NCBI GenBank assembly: GCA_009885845.1
Contig: VFJW01000037.1
Span: 1 to 64,000, forward strand
Direction: 5' to 3'
Origin: Geobacter sp.
Lineage (GTDB): Bacteria > Desulfobacterota > Desulfuromonadia > Geobacterales > Pseudopelobacteraceae
Length of the DNA stretch: 64,000 nt
Shown here: positions 1 to 9,763 of the stretch, piece by piece
Layout: each line of letters starts with the position of its first letter
How positions within the stretch are numbered: the stretch's first letter is position 1
Notes under the pieces: generated by a model
Told to the model about the DNA's origin: nothing
The model's database searches: none
Seen by the model: the letters and a program-made list of their open reading frames with translations, nothing else
Position numbers and translations under genes: made by a program

Positions 1-2
1 AG

Positions 3-344
3 GTGAGTTGTGCCGAGTGTCATGAGGATCAGCAAAAGGGAACCATGAAGGCGTTTGATGCCTTCAGCCACACACCATCGTTTGTCAAAAGCCATCGTTT
101 CTACGCGGCATCAGATGATCGGCTCTGCTCCACCTGTCACAGAGGCTCTTTCTGTACTGACTGCCATACCAACAAGGTTGAAACAAAACCGTCCACCATG
201 TACGGTAACCGGCCCGACCGGGAGATGCCGCACCGCGGGAACTTCATGACCATGCACAAGATCGAAGGCAAACTTGACCCGGCCAGTTGTTATCGCTGCC
301 ACGGCAGGACCAACAATGACCGCTGCGTGGCGTGTCACAGATAG
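3..344 (+). CDS. Multiheme c-type cytochrome, C-terminal part (5' end outside window)
   Basis: Five CxxCH motifs (CAECH, CSTCH, CTDCH, CYRCH, CVACH) in 113 aa; runs off the window start. Confidence 0.85.
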   Translation: MSCAECHEDQQKGTMKAFDAFSHTPSFVKSHRFYAASDDRLCSTCHRGSFCTDCHTNKVETKPSTMYGNRPDREMPHRGNFMTMHKIEGKLDPASCYRCHGRTNNDRCVACHR

Positions 345-355
345 GGGAGAAAGTT

Positions 356-3091
356 ATGATTCTAGTGAGAAACGGCATAATTCTGCTCATGATCATTAAT
401 CTGTGGGGATGCAGCAAAGCAAATGAAAGTACAGTTACGCTCGATGCAACGGGAAAGCATCCCGCAGGATGGGCGGTCGCCACAACCGGCGGTCTGCATC
501 CGGCGGCGTATCAGACCAATAAAAGCGCCTGTATTGAATGCCACGGCAGTGCTCTGGACCCTCAATCAACAGGCGGTGTCAGCGGCATCAGTTGTTTTAG
601 TGCATCCCGCAGCGGAATCGAGTGTCATCCTGGTGGTCCATCCAGCCATCCGGTCGGCTGGAGTTCCCCTGACAGTCACGGCAGCGCTGCTAAAGCTGAT
701 GCACCCGGCCTGAACTATTGTACACAATGTCATGGCACTAATTTTACGGGTGGTACCGGAAAATCCTGTATGACATGCCATACCACAGCACCACATCCGA
801 CGACCCCATGGAGAGGAACAACTGCGACAGGAACGACCCACACAACGACTGCTACCGCTAACGCATCCGAATGTGCCCGGTGTCACCTTAACAACCTGCG
901 ACTTACCGTCCCCCAAACAGTCCCGGCCGGTTCGACACCCGACTGTTTTAACAGTACAATGTGCCATGGGGTGAGAAGCGGTCATCCTGCCGGGTGGCTT
1001 GCCGCCGGCAGTCACGGCAGTGCCGCCAAAACGACGCCATCCGCATCACAAGGGTTTACGTACTGCACACAATGTCATGGGACCGCTTTTGCCGGCGGTA
1101 TTGGCCTTTCATGTATGACGGCGACGTGCCACACTCCCGCTCCTCACCCGGTGGCTGCAAATTGGCGTTCGATCGGCACGGTCACTCATACGAACACCGA
1201 CGTGAATAATGCCGGAGTATGCACCCAATGTCATAATGCCACCCTGAAGAACCTGGCACAGCCATATCTGGCACGATTTGTTCCTGCCGGATCTTTCGTA
1301 GCGGGAACAGCCGGATGTTTCAACGGCACGCTCTGCCATGCCAACATAATTGCATTGAACAACTGCACCGTCTGTCACGGACCTCTTTCCACCACCGTTT
1401 TTAACTCACTGGCCGGGGTTACCGCACCAAGTGACTCTAAAGTTGGTACCCATATAAAACACTTGAACGCATCAATTCAAGCGACCGCCTATTCGTCCAA
1501 CATTGCCTGTTTGGAGTGCCATACGGTACCCGGCTCATCGACAATCTCCGGATCACACAGAAACGGTGTGAATGACATCGTTTTCGGCACACTGGCAAAA
1601 ACCGGCTCCTTGACGCCCACATATACTGCAGCAACCGGTGTGTGTGCAAACACCTACTGCCACGGGACGACACTGACCGGCGGTGGCTCCAACAAAGCTC
1701 CTGTCTGGAACCAGGCAAATTATCTGGCCACCGGATGCGCCACCTGTCATGGCTTCCCCCCGACGACGGCCAGCAACGGAGCAGCCGTGCATCCGGCAGA
1801 CAATGCCTGTTCAGGATGCCATACCCATGTTAATGCAACCAACAATGGCTTTACGACGCCCGTTCTGCACATTGACGGCAAAGTTGATGTGGCCGCCGGT
1901 GGCGGCAGCTGTATCACGTGCCATGCCTCAATTCAAACCGGAACTCACGGCACACCTCGTGATGCTGTTACCACTGAATTCGGCCTTGCGTGGGGTCACA
2001 AGAAGGCTGGACGCGGTGCAGTAACAGATGCTGATTGCATTGTCTGCCATCTTGAGGGTGATTTTGCATCCCAGGCTCCATCGGCAAAACATAGAGACGG
2101 TAACATCGACCTCCGTGACCCGGATGGCGCCGGTGAGACACCCATTACCACTATTTCCGGCGGCGTATTTACCTTTACCAAATTTGCAACATCGTATGCT
2201 GCCGGAAGCAGGACTTCTACCGGTCATACATCCAATACTGACATAGCAAACGTCATCAGCCAGAAGTTCTGCCTGGCCTGCCACGATGGTACCGGGGCCA
2301 CTAACACAACTGCCCGTTCCAACAATGGTGGCACAGGTACCGCAGCTATGCCCTGGGGTGGCATAGCGCTTGGTGCCGGTTACGTGGCTGTTGCCGACGC
2401 CATCGGCACCCAGGGCCTGGTCGACGTCAGGAAGCAATTCACCACCACAAACTCGTCGGTCCATCCGGTCACGGGGCCGCGTAACAAGGACTTTCCAACT
2501 GCTGCAAGGATGGCTGATCCCTACAAGCCCACCGGATCGAGAGGGACGTCGGGAATAAAATCTGACAGTGTGGTCATGAATTGCTTTGACTGTCACAACG
2601 TGTCCGGTGCAAGCCCGCTCACAACTCGTACAACAGCGGCGCACGGCAATGCGGTAACCGTACGCGGAACTACCTATGCGGCTAATCCGACGCTCTGCCT
2701 TGCGTGTCATTTGACGTATAATGTGACTAATACTCAGTTTCACGGTGCTGGATCAGCGTGGTCAGCAACAGGATCAAGCCACGGTACGGGCGTCGTAGGA
2801 AATTGTCATTACTGTCATGGAAGCAATACCAATGCGACAAAACCGGCGCGGCCCAGACCCGCCCAGGATTACCATGGCAGCAATTCACTGTATGGCGGCG
2901 GCATGTGGCCTACTGTCGGTTCACGGCCCTATGCCTTTATCAGAGGTTGGAGCGGAACCGCTTATCACAGGCCGTTCAGGTCTTCTGAATTCACTGCCGG
3001 CAGTGCTACCTGCGGTACCGGAGCCTGTCCAGGTGGTGGTCAGGTAGGTGATGGCAGTACCCGGACCTACACGCCCGGCGGCTCGTTTTAA
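356..3091 (+). CDS. Large multiheme cytochrome lipoprotein, CxxxxCH/CxxCH-domain family (Geobacter type)
   Basis: Signal peptide with LWGC lipobox; about 20 heme-like motifs by eye, including CX2CH, CX4CH (CMTATCH, CANTYCH) and CX5CH (CFNSTMCH, CFNGTLCH); start placed at internal ATG of ORF 332..3091. Confidence 0.85.
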   Translation: MILVRNGIILLMIINLWGCSKANESTVTLDATGKHPAGWAVATTGGLHPAAYQTNKSACIECHGSALDPQSTGGVSGISCFSASRSGIECHPGGPSSHPVGWSSPDSHGSAAKADAPGLNYCTQCHGTNFTGGTGKSCMTCHTTAPHPTTPWRGTTATGTTHTTTATANASECARCHLNNLRLTVPQTVPAGSTPDCFNSTMCHGVRSGHPAGWLAAGSHGSAAKTTPSASQGFTYCTQCHGTAFAGGIGLSCMTATCHTPAPHPVAANWRSIGTVTHTNTDVNNAGVCTQCHNATLKNLAQPYLARFVPAGSFVAGTAGCFNGTLCHANIIALNNCTVCHGPLSTTVFNSLAGVTAPSDSKVGTHIKHLNASIQATAYSSNIACLECHTVPGSSTISGSHRNGVNDIVFGTLAKTGSLTPTYTAATGVCANTYCHGTTLTGGGSNKAPVWNQANYLATGCATCHGFPPTTASNGAAVHPADNACSGCHTHVNATNNGFTTPVLHIDGKVDVAAGGGSCITCHASIQTGTHGTPRDAVTTEFGLAWGHKKAGRGAVTDADCIVCHLEGDFASQAPSAKHRDGNIDLRDPDGAGETPITTISGGVFTFTKFATSYAAGSRTSTGHTSNTDIANVISQKFCLACHDGTGATNTTARSNNGGTGTAAMPWGGIALGAGYVAVADAIGTQGLVDVRKQFTTTNSSVHPVTGPRNKDFPTAARMADPYKPTGSRGTSGIKSDSVVMNCFDCHNVSGASPLTTRTTAAHGNAVTVRGTTYAANPTLCLACHLTYNVTNTQFHGAGSAWSATGSSHGTGVVGNCHYCHGSNTNATKPARPRPAQDYHGSNSLYGGGMWPTVGSRPYAFIRGWSGTAYHRPFRSSEFTAGSATCGTGACPGGGQVGDGSTRTYTPGGSF

Positions 3092-3133
3092 GTAGATAGT
3101 TTCCATCCGGAAACTCCGAATGAGAAACTGTTG

Positions 3134-3274
3134 GTTTCTGTTTCGGAGCGGAGGAATTTTTCGTTCTGGCAAGGAAATCGAGGAATTGCGCGGAGGCGTA
3201 CGCCAGTACGCCGCACAAGCAAGGCCGAAGATTGACTCCGCCAGAGCGGAAAAGAACCCGTTCCGGACAGAAAC
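3134..3274. repeat. MITE-like or intergenic repeat element with imperfect terminal inverted repeats
   Basis: GTTTCTGTTTCGGAGCGG ... CCGTTCCGGACAGAAAC termini; internal palindrome GGCGTAC-GCCA-GTACGCC; no coding capacity. Confidence 0.5.
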
Positions 3275-3298
3275 TAGATAGCGGTGATGAAGTGATTT

Positions 3299-3330
3299 CT
3301 GGCCCTGCCTGAGAAGGCAGGGCCAGTTTT
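3299..3330 (+). terminator. Rho-independent terminator
   Basis: Perfect 12-bp stem CTGGCCCTGCCT-GAGA-AGGCAGGGCCAG followed by TTTTG. Confidence 0.85.
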
Positions 3331-4440
3331 GTTAATAGCAGATGAGGCTATAGTGCCGACTCACTCAGCGCGGCCGGGGGTTTATACCATTTCCTCACTG
3401 TCAACGGTCATCAATGCTCTCTTTGAAAGCGGCGGACCGTCAAAAACCGGTTCGATGCGCACCATCCAGATCAAGAGGCAAGGCAAAACAGTCGTCACGT
3501 TTGATCTCTATGATTTCTTGCTGCAGGGGGACAAAACCAGGGATCTTCGGCTCATGCCTGAGGATGTCATTTTCATTCCTCCGGTAGGGGCACTTGTGGG
3601 AATTGCGGGAAATGTACGGACACCCGCGATTTTTGAACTGACGGAGGAGACCAGACTCCTCGATCTTATCCGGATGTCAGGTGGTCTTACCGTCACGCAG
3701 GAAGGGCCGAAGACCGAGATGTTCCACATCGACCTCGCCAAAGCGGCGGCGGGTGACCTTCAGCACAATGTGATACTCCGGATGAACGATTATCTGCTGG
3801 TGCGGGCCGTCCCGAATGGAATCTGTACCGGACCGTTTCGCTTGCCGGCGAAGTCAGATACCCCGGAACCTACACCTTCAAGCTGGGAGAGACGCTTTCG
3901 TCTCTTATTGAACGGGCCGGCGGTTTTACCGCGCGGGCATACCTGCGCGGCACCATATTTACCCGCGAGAGAGTCCGGGAGCAGCAGCAGCGGCAGATAC
4001 TGGAAATGGCGGAACGGCTTGAGCGGGAACTGAACGCTTCCGGCTCAGCCCAGATTGCCACATCGTCAGGTCCGGACGATGCCCGGATGATCCAGTTGGA
4101 GCTGGAGCAGAAAAGGCAGTTTATCGGGCAGCTCAGGTCAGCCAGGGCCAAGGGGCGGATCGCTCTCAACGTCATGGAGCTGGCCGCTTTTCGAGGCAGC
4201 GCCTATGATATTGATCTGGAACAGGGTGATGTCATTACCGTGCCGTCAGACCCGAAAACCGTCCAGGTAATCGGATCGGTCTACAATCAGAGCGCCTTTG
4301 TGTCCGAGCAGGGAAAAACACATGACTACTATGTGAATCTTGCCGGCGGCTACACCACACATGCGGACAGGGACAACTCCTTCATTCTGCTGGCAAACGG
4401 CACCGCCGTCAACCTGGACCCCGCGAGACGCCGCCAGAGG
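3329..4440 (+). pseudogene. SLBB-domain polysaccharide export protein remnant (5'-truncated, frameshifted)
   Basis: SLBB-like repeats in ORF 3329..4033 continue in another frame (LYRTVSLAGEVRYPGTYTFKLGETLSSLIERAGGFTARAYLRGTIFTRERV...) into ORF 4006..4491; a single missing G near 3813 would explain the shift; no signal peptide or Poly_export domain. Confidence 0.75.
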
Positions 4441-4762
4441 ATGGTATTCCGTCGCGTCGTCCAGAGACGGTGGCAGGTTGATTGCGGCTGATTGCGCCGG
4501 GGGGATTTACACCTCTTCCGATTTCGGCATCACGTGGGCCACCGGACTTTCAGTCAGCGGCTGGGTCTCTGTTGCCTCGACCGGAGACGGGACCGGATTG
4601 TTCGCTCTTGCAGACAGCGGCGCCCGGTATCTATCCGCTGATTCCGGAGCAACCTGGACCGCAGACGGGTCAGACATCAGCTGGACATCCGTCGCTTCAT
4701 CGGCAGACGGCTCGCGACTGGTCGCCGCTGCAGATGGCAACAGGGTTTACACGCTGCAGTAA
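4425..4762 (+). pseudogene. BNR/Ycf48-like beta-propeller repeat fragment
   Basis: Repeats W.SVASS.DG.RL.AA..GG.IYTS.D.G.TW in ORF 4340..4762; joined out of frame to the SLBB remnant. Confidence 0.6.
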
Positions 4763-4908
4763 TACCAATAAGTTGCAGGGTAATTTCAGAGGTGCGGAGA
4801 ACCTAAAGGTGGGACAAACGGGAAGTCGATGTATGGTCACCCTGAGTTACATCTTTTACATCAGCAACAATACCTCAAATCAAAGATTAATTACGGGGAT
4901 AACCCTGT

Positions 4909-4953
4909 AAATAGGGGTAGACACCAATTTAAAATCAGTGCCTGCCCCTATTT
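4909..4953. repeat. Imperfect inverted repeat (REP-like)
   Basis: AAATAGGGGTAGACAC ... GTGCCTGCCCCTATTT, 14/16 complementary with a short loop. Confidence 0.5.
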
Positions 4954-5006
4954 CCGATTGTTATTGCGACGCAGAAATCATTTAATACTGAATATCGTGA
5001 GTGTTT

Positions 5007-5990
5007 TTAGGTCGGCTTGATCTTTGTCGCCATCAGAACACCACCGCTCAGCGTCCCTTCCACCTCAATCCGAACGTTGTTTGCAACACCGGCAAGAGAA
5101 AGTGTCCCCGTATTCACTGGTTGACCGTTGAGTGTAAAGGTATTGCTGCCAGCTGTAAAACCTTTGACATATCCTTCCAGTGACAAACTGCTCCCCTCTG
5201 CACCACTCGGATTTTCTGTGGCACCTTCGACCTTGGCCGCAGTAAAGGTGGGGTTGGCGCCTGGGGTGTAATTTGCGCCGTTACCGTTCAGTTCAACAAA
5301 AAGATTGTTTGCGATACCGCCGACTGGCAAGTCGGACAGCGAGGCAGTACTGTAATTTACTGTCAGGGCACCAATGGTAAAGGTCTTTGCTGTGGTATTG
5401 AGTCCCGTTATGGTGCCCTTCATTTCGATGCTGCTGCTTGCCAGAGGCGCACTCTTCAGTTCGATGTAACTTGCCTGGATGACACCATTTGCGTCAGGAA
5501 GCCCGCTCACCTCTATCACCGACCCGGACGTCAACCGGGTGAGAGATGTAAAGTTGCTGAAGACTGTCTTGCCAGCAGCGACCGTGGCTGCAGTAGTATT
5601 GACGGCAATGGTCTGGCCAAAGGCCTGAAACTGGCTGCTGCCGGCTGTTGGCGTTACATCGACCGGCCCTTCCAGATTGTCCTTATATTCGACTTCTGTT
5701 GCCGAGCCGTGTATGTCATCACTTTTCGACCCCTTAACGGTCACAACTTTGCCGACCTTTAAGTCAGATTCGAGGCCGGAGTTTTTCTCCACTTTGACGT
5801 TTGATCCTGTGACGTTGTATTCTACGCCATTGACAAAGATGCTTCCAAGAGCGGTTATGACACCTTTATTGATGCCGCTTGTTCCGGTAGAAGTGCTGAC
5901 GCTGCCGCTGTCGCCGCTACTACTGCAGCCGGCAACAGTGAACGCGATAATCGTCATCAGTAACATCGCAATGCTGCAATTCGTTTTCAT
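5007..5990 (-). CDS. DUF5666-type secreted lipoprotein
   Basis: Lipobox VAGCSSSG; repeated GxITALGSIFVNGVEY... and GxIxGLNxxxKTFTIGxLxV units. Confidence 0.7.
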   Translation of the reverse strand: MKTNCSIAMLLMTIIAFTVAGCSSSGDSGSVSTSTGTSGINKGVITALGSIFVNGVEYNVTGSNVKVEKNSGLESDLKVGKVVTVKGSKSDDIHGSATEVEYKDNLEGPVDVTPTAGSSQFQAFGQTIAVNTTAATVAAGKTVFSNFTSLTRLTSGSVIEVSGLPDANGVIQASYIELKSAPLASSSIEMKGTITGLNTTAKTFTIGALTVNYSTASLSDLPVGGIANNLFVELNGNGANYTPGANPTFTAAKVEGATENPSGAEGSSLSLEGYVKGFTAGSNTFTLNGQPVNTGTLSLAGVANNVRIEVEGTLSGGVLMATKIKPT

Positions 5991-6065
5991 AATTCAGATC
6001 TCCTTTTTTTGTAATGGTTGTTGTTCTTTTGGGAAACTGCTTTCCTCACCCCATTTGTGCTTTCC

Positions 6066-6200
6066 TCACCTCCTTTGTGCCGTGTAGACGGTGACCTCAA
6101 CCCCCTGCTGTACCAGTCTGACCGACAGTTCCTCCGCAAACGTTTCAAAACCGCCGTACTGCGCCGGTATACCACGTGATCCAAGTAGCGCGAGTTTCAT
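6066..6200 (-). pseudogene. Truncated glycosyltransferase (DUF1972 N-terminal) remnant
   Basis: MKLALLGSRGIPAQYGGFETFAEELSVRLVQQGVEVTVYTAQRR followed by a stop; preceded by GGAGG RBS. Confidence 0.75.
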
Positions 6201-6385
6201 ACCATCCTCCCTGACCGCCGTTTGTGCAACAAACGCAGCGGTGAGCCATGGAACGATGGTAGCAAATAATTCAGTTGGGTAAGATTGGCGGATGTCCGTA
6301 TTTACGGTCATAATTTCAGACGGGGATTGCTAGGATGTTCATGAGGGGGTGATGCGATGTTGTCCTATACGCTGGCAGTCAGAGA

Positions 6386-7531
6386 TCAAAGGGTGAAATA
6401 AAAGGTCGCCCCCACCCCTTTTTCCGCTTCGGCCCAGATCCTGCCGCCGTGGCGATTGACGATCCGGTATGACGTAGCCAGGCCGATGCCGAATCCTTCT
6501 ATCCCCCCGTCGCTCTGCAGACGATGAAACGGGGCAAACAGCTTTTTCGCCTCATTCTCATCGAAGCCGGCGCCATTATCGCGGACATAATACACGAAAT
6601 CCTCCTGCGTGCTCATTGTGCCGAACTCGATGCGGACCTGGTCCTTCGCAGATGAGTATTTCCAGGCATTCCCGAGCAGATTTTCCATGATTATCCGGAT
6701 CAGATCCGGGTCGCAGTACCCGTGTACTCCTTCTTCAATACAGAACGTCACCCGGCGCTGCGGTTCTTGGCCGGCAAGATTCCTGCTGATTTCATGAACC
6801 ATGGCACTCAGATCAGTCTTGCGTTTCTCCGGATATTTTCTTGCCCGGACGGATAACCTGAGCAGTGCCTCGGCAAGACTGTTCACCCTGACGGCTTCCC
6901 GGTGGATCGTCTCAAGACACTCTGTGCCGATGCTGTCCAGTTTATCGGCATGATGGTCGAGCACTCTCCGGGAGACGTCGCGGATGATGATCATGGGGGA
7001 GCGCAGGTCATGGGCGACGGTATAATCGTACGTCTCAAGCTCTTTGTTGGCCAGTTCCAGTTCTTTTGATCGGTCGGCAAGCTCAACATTCAGCTGCCGG
7101 ATCAGGTTGTTTTGCCGGATGGCTTCCCGCGCCGACCGGATCTGGGCGACGGTCTTGTCAACGACTTTAAAAAACGAATCAACGTCAATCGGTTTCAGGA
7201 CATAATGGCTGATGCCGATCTCGATAGCCTGGAGGAGATACAATGTATCGCTGTACGCGGTCAGGGCGATAATTTCTACAGACGGATCCGTAGCTTTAAT
7301 TTCAGTGGCCATCTCGATACCGTTGGAAACGGGCATATTGATATCGGTGATAACAATATCCGGCCGGTACCGTTTGAATGAGGAGAGCCCCTTCGTACCA
7401 TTCTCTGCGACAAAAAACCTCACATCCGGATAACGGAAGCGGATAATCTCGCTCATCATCTCCCGTGCTTCCTTCTCGTCTTCGACATAGAGCAGGGAGA
7501 GTAAATGATCGTCCGGTTCAACGTTCGGCAC
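6386..7531 (-). CDS. Response regulator receiver / histidine kinase hybrid
   Basis: REC domain (LLYVEDEKEAREMM..DIVITDINMP..LKPID), HisKA (YTVAHDLRSPM) and HATPase (DNGAGFD, GFGIGLATSYRIV). Confidence 0.85.
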   Translation of the reverse strand: MPNVEPDDHLLSLLYVEDEKEAREMMSEIIRFRYPDVRFFVAENGTKGLSSFKRYRPDIVITDINMPVSNGIEMATEIKATDPSVEIIALTAYSDTLYLLQAIEIGISHYVLKPIDVDSFFKVVDKTVAQIRSAREAIRQNNLIRQLNVELADRSKELELANKELETYDYTVAHDLRSPMIIIRDVSRRVLDHHADKLDSIGTECLETIHREAVRVNSLAEALLRLSVRARKYPEKRKTDLSAMVHEISRNLAGQEPQRRVTFCIEEGVHGYCDPDLIRIIMENLLGNAWKYSSAKDQVRIEFGTMSTQEDFVYYVRDNGAGFDENEAKKLFAPFHRLQSDGGIEGFGIGLATSYRIVNRHGGRIWAEAEKGVGATFYFTL

Positions 7532-9761
7532 TGTTCACCTCGATTCTGAACTCTGCACCGTTTCCGGAATTGCGAACGGTCAGGCTGCCTGACATGTTTT
7601 TTTCTATAATTGTCTTCGACATAAACAGTCCGATTCCCGATCCCTTGTCCGGCCCCCTGGTGGTAAAGTAGGGATCAAACAGTTTATCGATGATCTGCTC
7701 GTCGATTCCGCCGGCATTATCAGTGACCGTGACAACGGAACTGTTCCCTTCCTGAAATACACGGATTGAAATCAGACCATCATCAACTGCGCGCTCAACC
7801 AGTTCGTTGCGGGCATTCGACAGAATATTCACGAGTACCTGAGCGTATTCGTTTTGATAGCCGGTGACCAGTACGTCACCTTCCGCCTCGATAGTAATGG
7901 TAATGTTCAGGTTCCGGATGCCCGGTTCAACGAGTGCGGCCGCATGTTCAATCAACTTTCTGACATTGAAGGTCGTGATCTCCTTGTCGATACTGAAAAA
8001 ATTCCTGAAGTCATCTATTGTTCTCGACATGTGTTGAATCAACTCCATGGCTTTACCGGTATTCTCCAGTAAAAACTCCCTGTTGAATCTCGGTGAGTCA
8101 TAAAAAAGCGGTAATTGCTGGATGGCAACTGCGAGCGTGTTTAACGGCTGACGCCACTGGTGGGCAATGTTGTTGACCATTTCACCCATGGCGGCAAGCC
8201 GGTTCTGCTGTATGAGCTGTTTTTCTTTCTCACGCAGCGCATCGACAACTTTTAAACGCTCATCCACCTCTACGCGGAGAAATTCCTCTGCCGTTTCCCG
8301 CACGTCGATCTCTTCCAGCAGGGCATTGACCGTGCCGGCCAGTTCGGTCGTCCGATCCGCGACACGCAGTTCCAGATCGGCCTGGGCTTTTTTCAAATTC
8401 TGAACATTCTGCGTCCGCTCAAGAGCTATGGCGATCTGATTGGACAACGCCTTCATGAAAGATAAATTTTCGGCGGAAAAACGACTCTTGTCGCTGAGAA
8501 AGGAGAGTGAGCCGAGAACCTTTCTGTCATGTGTCATCAGCGGATAGCAGGCGCTGGCAATTATGCCGTAGGATCGTGCCAGTTCAAGCTGCGGCGGGTC
8601 GAGGGCAGCAGGATTGTTACGGATGTCATTGCGGAGTGCACACTCGGAAACGGCTGTGCAGCTGTCGAGCCATTCCATCCTGCGCTGATCTTCCTCCGGG
8701 ATACCGGCGCAGGCGTTCAAGCGGAGGCGTCCGCTTTCTCCGTCGATCAGATAATTGAAGAAGGTGTGGCAGTCGAGAACGTCCATCGCTTTCATACAGA
8801 GCATGCCGATGATATCCTGAGGCGCTTCGGAAGAGAGCAGATGACTTGCCGTCTCGGTCAGCAGGTACAGTTGATTTTCGGCCCATCTGCGCTCGGTGAT
8901 ATCGAGCAGGTAAATGCGCGCAACCTGAAGGCGGGGACTCAGGTAGATGGTTGCATTGAAGCTCATTTCCTGGATTTCAATCGTGCAGTGAAATGTTTCT
9001 TCGCGAACCTTGTCCCACTCTTCGACAAGCTCTTTCAGATTCGCAGGTAGGAATAACCTCATATCAGACTCATCCATCCCGAGGTTCTGCAGTATGTTCA
9101 GTGAGGCCGGATTATGGTAGATGATCCGGCCGGCCAGATCGGTCTCCAGGACCGGGTTCGGGTTCAGCTGCGGAAACGAGGAGAGATGCACCGTCTGCTT
9201 CTCCAGCCGTTTGCGTTCGGAAATATCCATGAAGGCAACGCGGCATTCAGTGCCGTCACCGAACGCATCTGCTTCGACCTGTACAAAAAGCGGCATATTT
9301 CCCCGTGTCACGAGTTCAACTTCACACGTATTCTTGCCTTTGTTCTCAAGTACCTCCTCTAAAAAACCGGTAAAAAAAGAGCGGGCATCGGAAGCGACAA
9401 ACAGCCCGAAGCGGCACCCGAACAGGCGGGACCGCTCGGTTCCGAGCAGGCCGGCAATCGTGAAGTTGGCGGAAATTATAATACCGCTGCGATCGAGAGT
9501 GACATAGCCGATCGGGGCAAAATCGTAGAGTCCGGTATACTTCTCCAGAGTCGCCTCCATTTCACCCCTGGACCGATGGAGTTCTTCGTTCTGCATCTCC
9601 AGTTCGATCTGATGGACCTGCAGTTCGTGAAGGAGTCGCCTGGTTTCTTCCAGGGTTTGGGGCAGCGGCGGTTCTGCCGCGGCCGCGGGCAGCCGTTCTA
9701 CCGCCGCGCGGCGCAGATCCGCTGCCGCCTGTAGCCGTTTTTTGTCGTCGGTGTGTGCCAT
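7518..9761 (-). CDS. PAS/GAF sensor histidine kinase
   Basis: PAS-like, GAF, HisKA (NIAHQWRQPLNTL) and HATPase (DNAGGI, GSGIGLFMSK) motifs. Confidence 0.85.
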   Translation of the reverse strand: MAHTDDKKRLQAAADLRRAAVERLPAAAAEPPLPQTLEETRRLLHELQVHQIELEMQNEELHRSRGEMEATLEKYTGLYDFAPIGYVTLDRSGIIISANFTIAGLLGTERSRLFGCRFGLFVASDARSFFTGFLEEVLENKGKNTCEVELVTRGNMPLFVQVEADAFGDGTECRVAFMDISERKRLEKQTVHLSSFPQLNPNPVLETDLAGRIIYHNPASLNILQNLGMDESDMRLFLPANLKELVEEWDKVREETFHCTIEIQEMSFNATIYLSPRLQVARIYLLDITERRWAENQLYLLTETASHLLSSEAPQDIIGMLCMKAMDVLDCHTFFNYLIDGESGRLRLNACAGIPEEDQRRMEWLDSCTAVSECALRNDIRNNPAALDPPQLELARSYGIIASACYPLMTHDRKVLGSLSFLSDKSRFSAENLSFMKALSNQIAIALERTQNVQNLKKAQADLELRVADRTTELAGTVNALLEEIDVRETAEEFLRVEVDERLKVVDALREKEKQLIQQNRLAAMGEMVNNIAHQWRQPLNTLAVAIQQLPLFYDSPRFNREFLLENTGKAMELIQHMSRTIDDFRNFFSIDKEITTFNVRKLIEHAAALVEPGIRNLNITITIEAEGDVLVTGYQNEYAQVLVNILSNARNELVERAVDDGLISIRVFQEGNSSVVTVTDNAGGIDEQIIDKLFDPYFTTRGPDKGSGIGLFMSKTIIEKNMSGSLTVRNSGNGAEFRIEVNSAER

Positions 9762-9763
9762 TG

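Noticed and set aside
1928-2743. 271-aa minus-strand ORF opposite the multiheme cytochrome
   Set aside because: Antisense to a clearly coding frame; Cys/Arg-rich shadow of heme codons, no recognisable domain
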